From positions 1-64,000 of the forward strand of contig NZ_PQGA01000025.1 of assembly GCF_002917095.1 (NCBI RefSeq): a stretch of DNA of 64,000 nucleotides, written 5' to 3'. The number at the start of each line of letters is the position of its first letter. Within the stretch, counting starts at the first letter, position 1. The notes under the pieces are model-generated. The model was not told the DNA's origin, made no database searches, and saw only the letters and a program-made list of their open reading frames with translations. The translations under genes were made by a program, and so were the position numbers. This DNA is from Paraburkholderia eburnea (lineage in GTDB: Bacteria > Pseudomonadota > Gammaproteobacteria > Burkholderiales > Burkholderiaceae). Below, piece by piece: positions 27,041 to 36,536 of this stretch.

Positions 27041-29040
27041 CGACTGAGCCGGCAGCCGACGCCGCGCGGGTCCCGCTAATCGAACTGATCGGCATCCGCC
27101 GCGTCTATGGTGGCAAAAGCGGCGACAAAAGCGGTAGCGACGACAGCCCCGCCACCGAGGCACTGCGCGGCATTTCGCTGTCGATCGCGGCCGGCGAGTT
27201 CGTCGCGATCATGGGCCAGTCGGGGTCGGGAAAGTCCACGCTGATGCACATCCTCGGTTGCCTCGACCGGCCGAGCTCCGGCACCTACCGGTTTGCGGGC
27301 CGCGATATTGCCGGGTTTTCCGCCGACGCGCTTGCCTGGCTGCGGCGCGAAGCGTTCGGCTTTGTGTTCCAGGGCTATCACCTGATCCGCACGCTCGACG
27401 CGCAGCACAACGTGGAAGTGCCCGCCGTGTACGCGGGCACGCCGCTCCCGGAGCGCGAGGAGCGCGCCCGGGCGCTGCTCGAACGCCTGGGACTCGCGGG
27501 CCGCTTCGGGCATCGGCCGGGGCAATTGTCGGGCGGTCAGCAGCAACGCGTGTCGATCGCGCGCGCCCTGATGAACGGCGGCCACATCGTACTCGCCGAC
27601 GAGCCGACCGGCGCGCTCGACAGCCGAAGCGGCGCGGAAGTCATGGCTCTGCTGAAAGAACTCGCCGATGCGGGCCACACGGTCATTCTCATCACGCACG
27701 ACCGGGCCGTGGCCGGGCAGGCGCGGCGCATCATCGAAATCCGCGACGGACAGGTCATCGCCGATTCGGGCGCGTCGGCGTGCGCGGCCGCGCCGCAGCT
27801 CGAACCGCAAGCGTTCGCGGCGCGCATGAGTGAAGGCGTCGCGCACACGGCAAGCCTCTGGACCGATGTGCGCGAGGCGCTGGCGTCGGCGTGGCGCACG
27901 CTCGGCGTGAACCGCTTCCGCACTTTGCTTACGCTGCTCGGCATCGTGATCGGCGTGGCCTCGGTGATCGTGATGCTCGCGGTCGGCACGGGCACGCAGG
28001 CGAAAGTCGCGCAGAAGATGGCGCTGTTTGGCGCGAGCCGGCTCTACGTCGTGCCGGGGTCGGACGAGGCGCGCGGCGTCGGCGGTGTGCTCACGCAGGC
28101 CGATGTGCCGATCGTGCAGGCGGTGCCCAATGTCGCCGCGGCCATGCCGTTTCTGCGCGGCCAGGCGACGCTGCGCGCGGGCAACGCCGACGCGGCCGCC
28201 TCGATCTGGGCCGTCACGCCCGACGCGCCGCATATCCTGAACTGGCGGCCCGTGCGAGGTCAGTTCTACGACTGGCAGGACGAGCGCCGGCTCTCGACGG
28301 TGATGCTGCTCGGCAAGAAGGTGCGCGAGCGCCTCTTCGGCGGCGAGGACGCCGTCGGCAAGTATGTGCTGGTCAACAACGTGCCGTTTCAGGTGATTGG
28401 CGAACTGGAGGAAAAGGGCGCGGTCTCGGGCGATGCCGATGACGACGACGTCGTCATGATGCCGTTCTCGACCGGCAGCCGGCGCGTGCTGGGCAAGACG
28501 AGCCTGTCATGGATTTCCGTGCTGCTCGACGAGTTGTCGCAAGCCAGTCAAACCGTCGACGCAATCACGGCGCAGTTGCAGGCCGCCCATCACGTACGCG
28601 ATTTTCAGGTCTACAACGCGGCGGCCGCGATCCAGGCTCAGGAAGACACGCAGCGCACGATGACGCTGATGCTCGGCTTGATCGCGGCAATCTCACTGCT
28701 GGTGGGGGGGATCGGTGTGATGAACATCATGCTGATGACGGTGAAGGAGCGCACGCGCGAGATCGGCATACGCATGGCGACGGGCGCGCGGCAGCGCGAC
28801 ATCCAGCGCCAGTTTCTCGCCGAGGCGGTGATGGTGTCGCTGGTGGGCGGCGGTGCAGGCGTGGCCGCGGGGCTGGCGATCGGGGCCGCGCTGATCGCGT
28901 GGGACGTGCCGGTGATTTTTTCGGTGCGCTCGATCGTCGGCGCGTTTGCATGCGCGGTGGCGACCGGTCTGATCTTCGGGTTCATGCCGGCGCGTCAGGC
29001 TGCGCGGCTCGATCCGGTCATGGCGTTAGGGAGCGAATGA
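27034..29040 (+). CDS. MacB/PvdT-like ATPase-permease of tripartite efflux
   Basis: This 668-residue protein has an N-terminal ATPase (Walker A GQSGSGKSTL, signature LSGGQQQRVSIARAL, Walker B HIVLADEPTGALD, H-loop LITHDR) followed by a MacB permease: first membrane helix near TLLTLLGIVIGVASVIVML, a large periplasmic domain, and three C-terminal helices (LGLIAAISLLVGGIGVMNI, then two more ending near IFGFMPARQAA). The GTG start at 27034 has GGGGAGG upstream and overlaps the adaptor stop, so translation is coupled. An upstream open extension in the same frame to 26524 is not coding. The substrate is taken from the periplasm and passed to the outer-membrane channel. Confidence 0.92.
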   Translation: MVTTEPAADAARVPLIELIGIRRVYGGKSGDKSGSDDSPATEALRGISLSIAAGEFVAIMGQSGSGKSTLMHILGCLDRPSSGTYRFAGRDIAGFSADALAWLRREAFGFVFQGYHLIRTLDAQHNVEVPAVYAGTPLPEREERARALLERLGLAGRFGHRPGQLSGGQQQRVSIARALMNGGHIVLADEPTGALDSRSGAEVMALLKELADAGHTVILITHDRAVAGQARRIIEIRDGQVIADSGASACAAAPQLEPQAFAARMSEGVAHTASLWTDVREALASAWRTLGVNRFRTLLTLLGIVIGVASVIVMLAVGTGTQAKVAQKMALFGASRLYVVPGSDEARGVGGVLTQADVPIVQAVPNVAAAMPFLRGQATLRAGNADAAASIWAVTPDAPHILNWRPVRGQFYDWQDERRLSTVMLLGKKVRERLFGGEDAVGKYVLVNNVPFQVIGELEEKGAVSGDADDDDVVMMPFSTGSRRVLGKTSLSWISVLLDELSQASQTVDAITAQLQAAHHVRDFQVYNAAAAIQAQEDTQRTMTLMLGLIAAISLLVGGIGVMNIMLMTVKERTREIGIRMATGARQRDIQRQFLAEAVMVSLVGGGAGVAAGLAIGAALIAWDVPVIFSVRSIVGAFACAVATGLIFGFMPARQAARLDPVMALGSE

Positions 29041-29041
29041 G

Positions 29042-30541
29042 GTGGCGGCGACTATCCCGGTTTTGACGCGCATGCGTTCAGGCTTCGTGCTGGCCCTGGT
29101 CGCACAGCTGACTGCCTGTTCGTTGCCGGTCGTGAAGACCGGGGCCGGCATCGCGCTGCCGGCGCGCTGGCAGTCAGCGTCGAGCGTCGATGCAGCGGGC
29201 GTGAACGCCCAGTGGTGGCAGTCGTTCGGCAGCGCGGAGCTTACGGCGCTTGTCGAAGCCGCCCAACAAGACAGCTTCGACGTTGCGGCCGCCGTGGCGC
29301 GCGTGCGTCAGGCCGATGCCCTGGTGCGCGTGAGCGGCGCGTCGCTCTTGCCGCAGATCGACGCGGGCGTTTCCGTGGAGCGTACCAGGGAAGTCGGCTA
29401 TCCAATGTACAACGATTACTCGGGCTACTTCACCGCGAGTTACGAACTGGACTTGTGGGGCGCGAACCGCGCCACGCGCCAGGCGGCCATCGATACGCTC
29501 GGCGCGAGACGGGCCGAGCGCGACGCCGTGGCGCTGACGCTCACAGCCGATTTCGCCAATACCTGGCTGCAGGTGCTCGCGTTACGCGAACGTGCGGCCA
29601 TCGCGAGGCAGGATCTTGCGGCTGGCGAGCGACTGCTGGGGTTCGTCGAAAGCCAGTACCGCGCGGGGGCGGCGACAGTCAGCAATGTGGCCCAGCAGAA
29701 GACGCTCGTAGCGCAGCTCACGCAGAGCGTGGCGCAATACGGCCAGCAGGCACAGTACAGCCGCATCGCGCTGGCGACGCTGGCCGGAAAGCCGCCGCAG
29801 GGCTTCCAGGTGGCGGGTGACTCGCTCGATGGATTGACGATCCCTGTCATCGGCGCGGGCGTGCCGGCGGACCTGCTCACGCGGCGTCCCGATATCGCCG
29901 AGGCGGAGCGCAAACTCGCTGCCGCCGATGCCGACGTGACCGTCGCGCGCGCCGCGATGCTGCCGGCCGTCACGTTGACTGCCGATGCGGGCGCGGGCAA
30001 CACGCGGCTGGCCAATCTGCTCGAGCATCCCATCTACGATCTCGTAGCGGGATTGAGCGCACCCATCTTCCATGGCGGCGCGCTGGCGGCAAGCCGCGAT
30101 CTTGCGCTGGCCCAGCGCGAGGAACTGCTGGCGGATTACCGCGCCTCGATCGTGAGTGCGCTAGGCGACGTCGAATCGGCATTGAATGCGATCGACGGCA
30201 TCATGACCCGACAGCGAGCCCAGGCGGACGTGCTCGATCAGGCGCAGATAGCCTTGCAGCAGGTCGAATCGCGCTACCGGGCAGGCGCGCAAACGCTGCA
30301 GACACTGCTCGACGCGCAGCGCACGCTTTACGCCGCGAAGGACGAGGCCTTGCAACTGAAGCTCGCCCGCCTGCAGGCAGCGGTGGCGCTGTACAAGGCG
30401 CTGGGAGGCGGGTGGGATGTGAAGCAGGAAAACGGTGTGACGTCCGTTGCACCGGCGACAAGAGCCGCCGCTCAGGCGCAATTCGAACGGGGGCAACCGG
30501 GATGGGCAATTTCCAGCACAACGATCGACGGCAACTCCTGA
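29042..30541 (+). CDS. Outer-membrane efflux channel lipoprotein (OprM/OpmQ-like)
   Basis: This 499-residue TolC-family protein forms the outer-membrane duct of the pump. The signal peptide has a lipobox LTAC (LALVAQLTACSLP), so the mature N-terminus is a lipidated cysteine. The two repeated OEP halves show WWQSFGSAELTALVEAA, ELDLWGANRATRQAA, PADLLTRRPDIAEAERKLAAADADV and YRAGAQTLQTLLDAQRTLY. A GTG at 29042 directly after the MacB-like stop, or the ATG at 29072, could be the start; the ATG gives a normal signal length. It ends inside the next gene, overlapping the Fur-like start by 40 bp, which ties that regulator to this operon. Confidence 0.9.
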   Translation: MAATIPVLTRMRSGFVLALVAQLTACSLPVVKTGAGIALPARWQSASSVDAAGVNAQWWQSFGSAELTALVEAAQQDSFDVAAAVARVRQADALVRVSGASLLPQIDAGVSVERTREVGYPMYNDYSGYFTASYELDLWGANRATRQAAIDTLGARRAERDAVALTLTADFANTWLQVLALRERAAIARQDLAAGERLLGFVESQYRAGAATVSNVAQQKTLVAQLTQSVAQYGQQAQYSRIALATLAGKPPQGFQVAGDSLDGLTIPVIGAGVPADLLTRRPDIAEAERKLAAADADVTVARAAMLPAVTLTADAGAGNTRLANLLEHPIYDLVAGLSAPIFHGGALAASRDLALAQREELLADYRASIVSALGDVESALNAIDGIMTRQRAQADVLDQAQIALQQVESRYRAGAQTLQTLLDAQRTLYAAKDEALQLKLARLQAAVALYKALGGGWDVKQENGVTSVAPATRAAAQAQFERGQPGWAISSTTIDGNS

Positions 30542-30945
30542 CCGGCTGGCCACTGCCCGGGCTAAAGCCCACGCGTGCACGCGGCATCGTCCTCGGATTG
30601 TTACGCGGCGCGCTACACGAGGACCGCCACGTCGATGCCGAGACACTCTATCGGACGGCGCTCACGGCTGGAGACATGATATCGCTGGCGTCCATCTACC
30701 GGGCACTGGCGGATTTTGAGCAACTGGGGCTAATCCAGGTTCACGCGTTCAGGGGGATGCGCAAGGTGTATGAGCTCGATGTTGGGCAGTCTCGCGATCA
30801 TCTGGTGAATGTCGATACCGGCGAAATCAGCCATTTGCCGCCCCAATCGCTCGATACGTGTTGTGCGTTGGTCGCGGCGGAGCGCGAGGTCCAGGTAGTA
30901 CACCGCCATGTGACGCTTTATGTGCGGGACAATCGAGCCGGATAG
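30502..30945 (+). CDS. Fur-family regulator with altered metal sites
   Basis: The protein (147 residues from the ATG at 30502) shows the Fur winged-helix pattern TRARGIVLGLLR, HVDAETLYRTAL, ISLASIYRALADFEQLGLIQVHAF and RKVYELD. The next element, usually HHHDHLVCLDCG, reads RDHLVNVDTGE here, so the histidine run is shortened and both cysteines of the structural zinc site are gone. No second CxxC pair follows; the end reads VHRHVTLYVRDN. It may sense something other than ferrous iron or work without structural zinc. It overlaps the channel gene by 40 bp and is probably co-transcribed with the pump. An alternative start further upstream (30412) lies fully inside the channel gene and is unlikely. 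Confidence 0.8.
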   Translation: MGNFQHNDRRQLLTGWPLPGLKPTRARGIVLGLLRGALHEDRHVDAETLYRTALTAGDMISLASIYRALADFEQLGLIQVHAFRGMRKVYELDVGQSRDHLVNVDTGEISHLPPQSLDTCCALVAAEREVQVVHRHVTLYVRDNRAG

Positions 30946-30963
30946 CCGCGCCAAAGCCTCGAC

Positions 30964-30992
30964 TGGCGGATTTGCCTCACGGCAATCCGCCA
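30964..30992. terminator. Hairpin between convergent transcription units
   Basis: TGGCGGAT-T-TGCC pairs with GGCA-ATCCGCCA around TCAC, a 12-bp stem with one bulge, between the Fur-like gene (plus) and receptor 2 (minus). No T run follows on either strand, so it may be a weak bidirectional terminator. Confidence 0.5.
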
Positions 30993-31056
30993 TCGGCCTG
31001 ACAGGGGCACATCCGCCTGACGGGCCAATCTACACTAAGAGGATGGCTTCCCGAGA

Positions 31057-33273
31057 TCAGAAGTCGCTGCGCACGGTCAGCATCACATTGCGTTTGTCGC
31101 CGAACACGCTGTAGAACTCACCCGGCGGACGAATGTAATAGCCGCGGTTGAAGATATTGTTCAGCTGTAACGACGCTTCGACATGCTTGTTGAAGCGATA
31201 GCCGACCTGGGCATTGAAAATCGCGTACGCGCCTTGCTCAACGCCACGCGAGATGCGCGTTTGCGCGAGCATGCCGCCACCCACGTTGAAGCCGCGCAGC
31301 AGCCCCTGCGTGAAGCGATAGTTTGTCCAGAGCTTGAACAGATGCCTTGGATCCTCGCCGTCGGTGAGATCGGGCGCATCGTTCTCGTAATGTTCGTCAA
31401 GATACGTATAACCGGCGTAGACGTTCCAGTCCGGCATCGGTTGTCCCGTGACTTCCAGTTCGAAGCCCTGATCGCGCGCCTTGCCGGCAGCAAGGTAGTA
31501 ATACTCGTGCTCCGGGTCGCTTACGGCGCGATTGTTGTCGTTGATGCGGAACAGCGCCGCGTTCGCGTTGAGTTTGCCGCCAAGGAAGCTGCCCTTTACG
31601 CCGACTTCATACTGCTCGCCGGAGCGCGGCGGCAGACCCTCCCCGCTGTATGTCGTGTCCGTCTGCGCATCGAGAAAACGCGCATAGCTCGCGTAAGCCG
31701 TGATGGACGGCACCACATCCCAGACAAGCGCCGCCGACGGCAGGAAGCGATGATTGATCTGGGCGTTCGTCGTCCAGCCAGTCACATCGGGCAAGGTGGA
31801 TTGCGTGCGATCCTGGAGAAAGGCCTCGCGACCGCCCAGCACGAGTGCGAGGGGTTTGGCGAGATGGATGCGCGCCTGGGCATAGATACCGTATTGCACC
31901 GTGCGTTCGTTGGTGCCGTAAGTAAACGGCACGTCGACGGCGGGCACGGCGTTCGGGTCGTAGAGGCTGAACTGGCCGCCGTCGTAAGGTCCATCGACGC
32001 TCACGAAACCCGACTGCGCCGTCGAAGACATCACCGAATAGTTGGCGCCGACGGTCAGCGTATGGTTCTGGCCGAATAGCTCGATCGGACCCGAGACGTG
32101 CGTATCCGCGCCGAACCAGTCATAGGTGTTGCGCTGGCGTTGGTCGCCATAATAGGACAGTCCGTCGGCCGTCGCGCCCGGCCCCGAATAGGCGTAGTAC
32201 GACTTCAACAGTTCGTGCCGGTAGAACAGCGTGGTGGATGCTTTCCAGCCGTTTTCGAAGCGATGTTCGAGATTGCCGTTGAACTCCTGGATCGACGTGT
32301 ACGAGTAGTTCCAGCTCGGGCTGAAGTTCTGCGAGTATGAACTCGGCACACGCCCGAGCAGTGCGGTCTGATCGTCATTGAGGACGCCGCCCGCACCGTA
32401 ATCGAGGCCTGAGGTCGGCGAGACCTGATAGCCGCCGGAGAGCGACAGCGTGGTGCGTGGCGTGATGTCCCAGTCGATTGCGCCATAGGCGAGCACTTCC
32501 TTGTCACGCGTGTGATCGACCGACTGGAGTCCGTCACTACCCACCAGCACGGCACGGCCGCGCACCGTGCCATCCTTGTTGAGCGGGCCGGTCACGTCGA
32601 CCATCTGGCGCACACTGCCAAACGAATCAACCTGCGTTTCCGTCGCGACATGGAACTCGTCCTGCGGCCGTTTGCGCACGAGATTCGCCACGCCGCCCGG
32701 CTCGCCAATGCCGTCGAGCGCTCCAGCCGCTCCGCGCAGCACTTCGACGCGGTCGTACATCGCCATGTCGAACTGCGTCTGGTATTGCAGGCCGCTTACG
32801 AGCGAAACGCCATCGAATTCAATGCCAATCTGCGAGCCGCGTGAGCGGAAATACGCGGTGCCATCGCCGTAGTTGACCGAGGTTACGCCGGTGACGTAGC
32901 GCAGCGCATCCTGGATCGTGCTGATGTTCTGGTCGTTCATCTGCTCGCGAGTCAGAACCGATACCGACGCCGGCACTTCCTTGATCGGTACCGCGACCTT
33001 GCCAGCGATCGTTACCTGCCTGGCGGCGTAGGTGCCGCTACCCTCGGTGGTGGCGTCGTCGCCAGCGTTGCCGGCGACCGTCACGGCGGGCAATATTTCG
33101 CCGCTTTGTCCCGCATCCTGCGCACGCGCGTACGGCGCAACGAGCACGCCCAACAGGGCAAACGCGATCGGCGTCATTTTCGGCGTGACCATCGTTGTTA
33201 GTCGTGGCGTCAGCCGCCTCCACGCCTCAACACGCATGCGGCGCGTACCCATCTGGTCTTTTCTCGTTCTCAT
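31057..33273 (-). CDS. TonB-dependent siderophore receptor 2 (FhuE/FoxA-like)
   Basis: This outer-membrane receptor has about 738 residues from the ATG at 33273. The signal peptide is preceded by a long basic stretch; the hydrophobic part is MTPIAFALLGVLVAPYARAQ, so internal starts (for example ATG at 33192) are possible. The plug shows PASVSVLTREQMNDQNISTI, YFRSRGSQIGIEFDGV and YDRVEVLRGAAGALDGIGEP; the barrel ends LTVRSDF. The sequence resembles FhuE-type receptors for coprogen or ferrioxamine-like hydroxamates and has no N-terminal signalling domain. It lies 229 bp downstream of the permease gene of cassette 2, on the same strand, and may have its own promoter. Confidence 0.9.
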   Translation of the reverse strand: MRTRKDQMGTRRMRVEAWRRLTPRLTTMVTPKMTPIAFALLGVLVAPYARAQDAGQSGEILPAVTVAGNAGDDATTEGSGTYAARQVTIAGKVAVPIKEVPASVSVLTREQMNDQNISTIQDALRYVTGVTSVNYGDGTAYFRSRGSQIGIEFDGVSLVSGLQYQTQFDMAMYDRVEVLRGAAGALDGIGEPGGVANLVRKRPQDEFHVATETQVDSFGSVRQMVDVTGPLNKDGTVRGRAVLVGSDGLQSVDHTRDKEVLAYGAIDWDITPRTTLSLSGGYQVSPTSGLDYGAGGVLNDDQTALLGRVPSSYSQNFSPSWNYSYTSIQEFNGNLEHRFENGWKASTTLFYRHELLKSYYAYSGPGATADGLSYYGDQRQRNTYDWFGADTHVSGPIELFGQNHTLTVGANYSVMSSTAQSGFVSVDGPYDGGQFSLYDPNAVPAVDVPFTYGTNERTVQYGIYAQARIHLAKPLALVLGGREAFLQDRTQSTLPDVTGWTTNAQINHRFLPSAALVWDVVPSITAYASYARFLDAQTDTTYSGEGLPPRSGEQYEVGVKGSFLGGKLNANAALFRINDNNRAVSDPEHEYYYLAAGKARDQGFELEVTGQPMPDWNVYAGYTYLDEHYENDAPDLTDGEDPRHLFKLWTNYRFTQGLLRGFNVGGGMLAQTRISRGVEQGAYAIFNAQVGYRFNKHVEASLQLNNIFNRGYYIRPPGEFYSVFGDKRNVMLTVRSDF

Positions 33274-33502
33274 AGACAATCATCCCACTGTTTAAATAGC
33301 CGAACGGCATCGACCCGCCTGAGGCGGGTAAAGAAAAATCCGGGGAACAATTTCGTTATGAGCGGGTTACTGGCAGGGCCCCGCATTGCCCTGAACGACG
33401 TCGCCCGCCGGGACGGCCGACGACGTCGAGATGGTGGCGCGCGCAACGTTTTCCGGTCACTCGCCGGCTGCATCGATCACGTCGCGACGACGCCATGCGC
33501 AG

Positions 33503-35536
33503 CTATGAGCGCATATGCCCGCGTCGAAGCATCAACGCGACCAGCCACAGGCCGCCGATCAACGTCGCAACGAGGCCGGCGGCGACGTCCTGAGGAAAGG
33601 CAATCTGCCGGCCGAGCCAATCGGAGACGACCATAAGCAATGCACCGACGGCGGCCGCGAGATAGACCTGCGCAAGTGGCTTTCGGGCGCCGGACAGCCG
33701 TGCGATATGCGGCGCGATCAGGCCCACGAACGACAGCGGCCCGACGATCAGCGTCGCGGCCGCTGTCGCCAGGGACGCCAGCAGCAGCAAAGCGAAGCGC
33801 GCGAGAGCGACCGGCACACCCAGACTCGCCGAGATCGATTCGCCGACGCCGAGTACGGTCAGCCAGCGCGTTGTCAGCGGCACGAGGGCCAGCATGAGCA
33901 GCGCGAGAGCGGCCATGCTCCACGCGACGGCAGGGGCGACGTAGTAAGTCGAACCAACGAGTAGATCGATCAGGATGCCCGCACGCGGATCGCCGCTCGC
34001 CATCGTGGCGCCTACCACGGCCTGAAACAGCGAGCTGATCGACAGGCCCACCAGCAGCAATCGCTCTGGCGCGAACTGCGCGCGCCGCCCGAAGCCGAGC
34101 AGCGCCAGCAGCGTCACAAGCGCCCCGCCGATGCAACCGCCGAAGAGCGCGCCTGCTGATGCGGCACTGCCGGCGAACAGCACGATCACGATGCCGAACA
34201 TCCCGCCGGAACCGACGCCGAGCAGATCGGGACTCGCCATCGGGCTCGCGCTCATGCGCTGAAGCAGCGCGCCCGCTGATGCCAGCAAGGCGCCCGCAGC
34301 CAGTGCGGCGGCAAGGTGCGGGATGCGCCAGAACGCCAGTGCCTCGATGCGCGCGGGGCTGGCGACCGCCCAGCCGTGCGGTCCTTGAGAGATGACGCAG
34401 GACAAGACGCACGCGACGACGAGGCCCGCTCCCCATCCTGACCCGAGACGAAGCGGCGAACGCTCGCGCCCCGGCGCCGAAAGCGGCGGCGTGGTCTGAC
34501 GCGCCGGGGCGGCCGGGCGCAGACGGGGCAGCAGGGCGATCAGCAAAGGCACGCCGACGATCGACGTCAAGGTGCCCGTTGGAATCAGGTTCGCGGAGAA
34601 CATGTCCGTTTGTGAGGCGAAACGCACGAGTTCGTCGGTCAGCCAGAGAACCGCGGCGCCCGCCGCCGGCGCCCATAGAAGGCGCTGGCGCAAGCGCCTT
34701 GCACCGGCCAGGCGCGCGAGCAGCGGAGCCGCCAGGCCAATAAAGCCGATCACGCCGACCTGTGCAACCACGAACGCCGTCAGCGCCACCGCCACAAAGA
34801 GGGCCGCCGCACGCATCGCGCCAACTCGCATGCCGAGGCTGCGCGCGCTTGCGTCGCCCGCATCGAAAAGCTTTAGTGGCCGGTAAAGCAGGGCCGCCGC
34901 GAGCGCGCTCGCGGCGAGACGCCATACCAGTTGCTGCGCGGTTTGCCAGCCTGTCTGGTCGAGTGCGCCGCCGCCCCAGATCTGAAGACCGCGCAGCAGA
35001 TCGAAGTGCAATACCGCGATCGCCAGGCTGATCGCACCACAATAGAGATTCACGATCATGCCGGCGAGGATCACGCTGATGGGCGTCATCCCCTGCGCCC
35101 AGGCCAGCGCGAACACAACGAGCATGGCGAGGCCGCCGCCAGCCAGTGCGAGCGACTCGCGGCCCACGCCCAGCCAGCCTGGCCACCAGACGCTGGCGAC
35201 ACTCAGCGCGAGATACGCGCCGGGAAAGATGCCGAGTGTCATTGGCTCGGCGAGCGGATTGCGCAGAACCTGCTGGGTGAGCACGCCGGCCAATCCGAGC
35301 GCGGCGCCGCACATCAGTGTGACCGCTATGCGCGGCAGCAGGCACTCATGCACCAGCACGTCACGCATGTCGTCGAGGTTCGGTGCGAACAGGGCGCGCC
35401 AGAACGGCGCGCCGGCGAGCGCGCCATGCAGGTCGAGTGCGGCCAGGCACGCGGCAAGCGCTAACAGGCTGCCAACCAGCCAGCCGATCGGTACGAAGCG
35501 ACGCGGCCTGATGGTAGCGTTGGCGCGGCTCGGCAT
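33503..35536 (-). CDS. Fused FecCD-type permease, FhuB-like, 2
   Basis: This double permease of about 677 residues has VLRNPLAEPMTLGIFPGA in the first half and ASPMASPDLLGVGSGGM in the second, plus VGVIGFIGLAAPLLARLAGAR and LIVGPLSFVGLIAPH. The start is uncertain: ATG 35536, TTG 35548 (which has GGGAGGAG six bases upstream) and ATG 35566 are all in frame, and all lie close to or overlap the stop of the binding-protein gene (35541). Expected role: inner-membrane passage of ferric siderophore using the ATPase encoded at 36533-37369. Confidence 0.9.
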   Translation of the reverse strand: MPSRANATIRPRRFVPIGWLVGSLLALAACLAALDLHGALAGAPFWRALFAPNLDDMRDVLVHECLLPRIAVTLMCGAALGLAGVLTQQVLRNPLAEPMTLGIFPGAYLALSVASVWWPGWLGVGRESLALAGGGLAMLVVFALAWAQGMTPISVILAGMIVNLYCGAISLAIAVLHFDLLRGLQIWGGGALDQTGWQTAQQLVWRLAASALAAALLYRPLKLFDAGDASARSLGMRVGAMRAAALFVAVALTAFVVAQVGVIGFIGLAAPLLARLAGARRLRQRLLWAPAAGAAVLWLTDELVRFASQTDMFSANLIPTGTLTSIVGVPLLIALLPRLRPAAPARQTTPPLSAPGRERSPLRLGSGWGAGLVVACVLSCVISQGPHGWAVASPARIEALAFWRIPHLAAALAAGALLASAGALLQRMSASPMASPDLLGVGSGGMFGIVIVLFAGSAASAGALFGGCIGGALVTLLALLGFGRRAQFAPERLLLVGLSISSLFQAVVGATMASGDPRAGILIDLLVGSTYYVAPAVAWSMAALALLMLALVPLTTRWLTVLGVGESISASLGVPVALARFALLLLASLATAAATLIVGPLSFVGLIAPHIARLSGARKPLAQVYLAAAVGALLMVVSDWLGRQIAFPQDVAAGLVATLIGGLWLVALMLRRGHMRS

Positions 35537-35540
35537 TGCG

Positions 35541-36536
35541 TCATCCAAGACCGTCTCCTCCCGCATCGATTGCGGCGAGCGCGGCGACCGCTCCTTCAGC
35601 GAAACGTTGCATCGATACGAGGCCGCCATAAGGCGCAATGACCGGTAGCACGGCCACGCGGCGCGAGCGTGCCGCGGGCAGTGCGCGCCACAGCGGGCTT
35701 GCCGTGAGCGAGACGCGTACGGCGGGGTCCAGCGGGCCGACGAGCAACAGGTCGGCATGCGAAACGTCGAGCAGTCGCTGGAGCGGCACGGTAGCGGTTC
35801 CCATCGCATTCGCGGCCCAGCGCGCCATGGGTGCGCCGGGCGGGTTCGCGGCGTTGATGACGCCCAGTCGCCCCAACACTTCGTCGAACAGACTGCCCGC
35901 AGCATAGACGCGCACATGCCGTTCATCGACCACATCGGCGACGATGACGCTGCGAGGCGGCGCACTGTCCGCGAGATGGCCGGAGCGCGAATGCAGGCTG
36001 GCGGCGGTGTCGGCGATCGCGTTGTTCGTCGAGGCGATGAGCGCAGTAGCCCGCGCCGGCACGCCGAGCGCGCGCGCCATCGTCGCCGTTTCGTCGCACA
36101 GACCCGCGTAAGGGCGCGGTGCGCTCATGTACGCGCCGAGCGTGAGGGTCGGCGCGATCCGTTGCAACGGCGTCTGCAGACTGGCATGGCCGGGTGTCAC
36201 GATCAACAGATCAGGTTTTAGCGCGAGCAGGACGTCGAAGTTCGGCTGATAGAGCAGGCCGACATCCGCGACACCGCGAGGCAGCGGCGGCACGGCGACG
36301 GTATTGCGATACCAGTCGGGCAGAGGAATGCCGACGGGCGCGACACCCAGCGCCAGCAGCGTTTCGGTGAGCTCCCAGTTCAGCACGACGACGCGTCGCG
36401 GCGCGCCGCTGTCCGCCGCCCAGCCACTCAAAGGGCGCACCGAAAAACCTAGCATCAGTGCGGCCGCCGTGCGCAGGCCACGCCGACGTTGCGCATCGGG
36501 TGCGCGTGCGGCGCGCCGGGGAAGTGCCTCGCTCAT
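35541..36536 (-). CDS. Siderophore-binding periplasmic protein, FhuD-like, 2
   Basis: This 331-residue binding protein starts with MSEALPRRAARAPDAQRRRG and a hydrophobic segment (TAAALMLGFSVRPLSGWAA), a loose Tat-type signal. The mature domain begins APRRVVVLNWELTETLLALG, with LKPDLLIVTPGHA in the first lobe and VRVYAAGSLFDEVLGRLGV in the second. The ATG at 36536 overlaps the TGA of the ATPase gene as ATGA. The stop at 35541 lies at the start of the permease gene. The binding-pocket residues differ from those of copies 1 and 3, so a different siderophore is likely. Confidence 0.91.
   Translation of the reverse strand: MSEALPRRAARAPDAQRRRGLRTAAALMLGFSVRPLSGWAADSGAPRRVVVLNWELTETLLALGVAPVGIPLPDWYRNTVAVPPLPRGVADVGLLYQPNFDVLLALKPDLLIVTPGHASLQTPLQRIAPTLTLGAYMSAPRPYAGLCDETATMARALGVPARATALIASTNNAIADTAASLHSRSGHLADSAPPRSVIVADVVDERHVRVYAAGSLFDEVLGRLGVINAANPPGAPMARWAANAMGTATVPLQRLLDVSHADLLLVGPLDPAVRVSLTASPLWRALPAARSRRVAVLPVIAPYGGLVSMQRFAEGAVAALAAIDAGGDGLG

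Noticed and set aside
33311..33327. Perfect hairpin ACCCGCC-TGA-GGCGGGT upstream of receptor 2
   Set aside because: No T run follows it on the minus strand; on the plus strand it is followed by A residues. It is neither a clear terminator nor a recognised riboswitch.
33280..33502. Search for a Fur box upstream of receptor 2
   Set aside because: Only isolated half-sites such as AATCAT were found; none matches the Fur core well enough to report.
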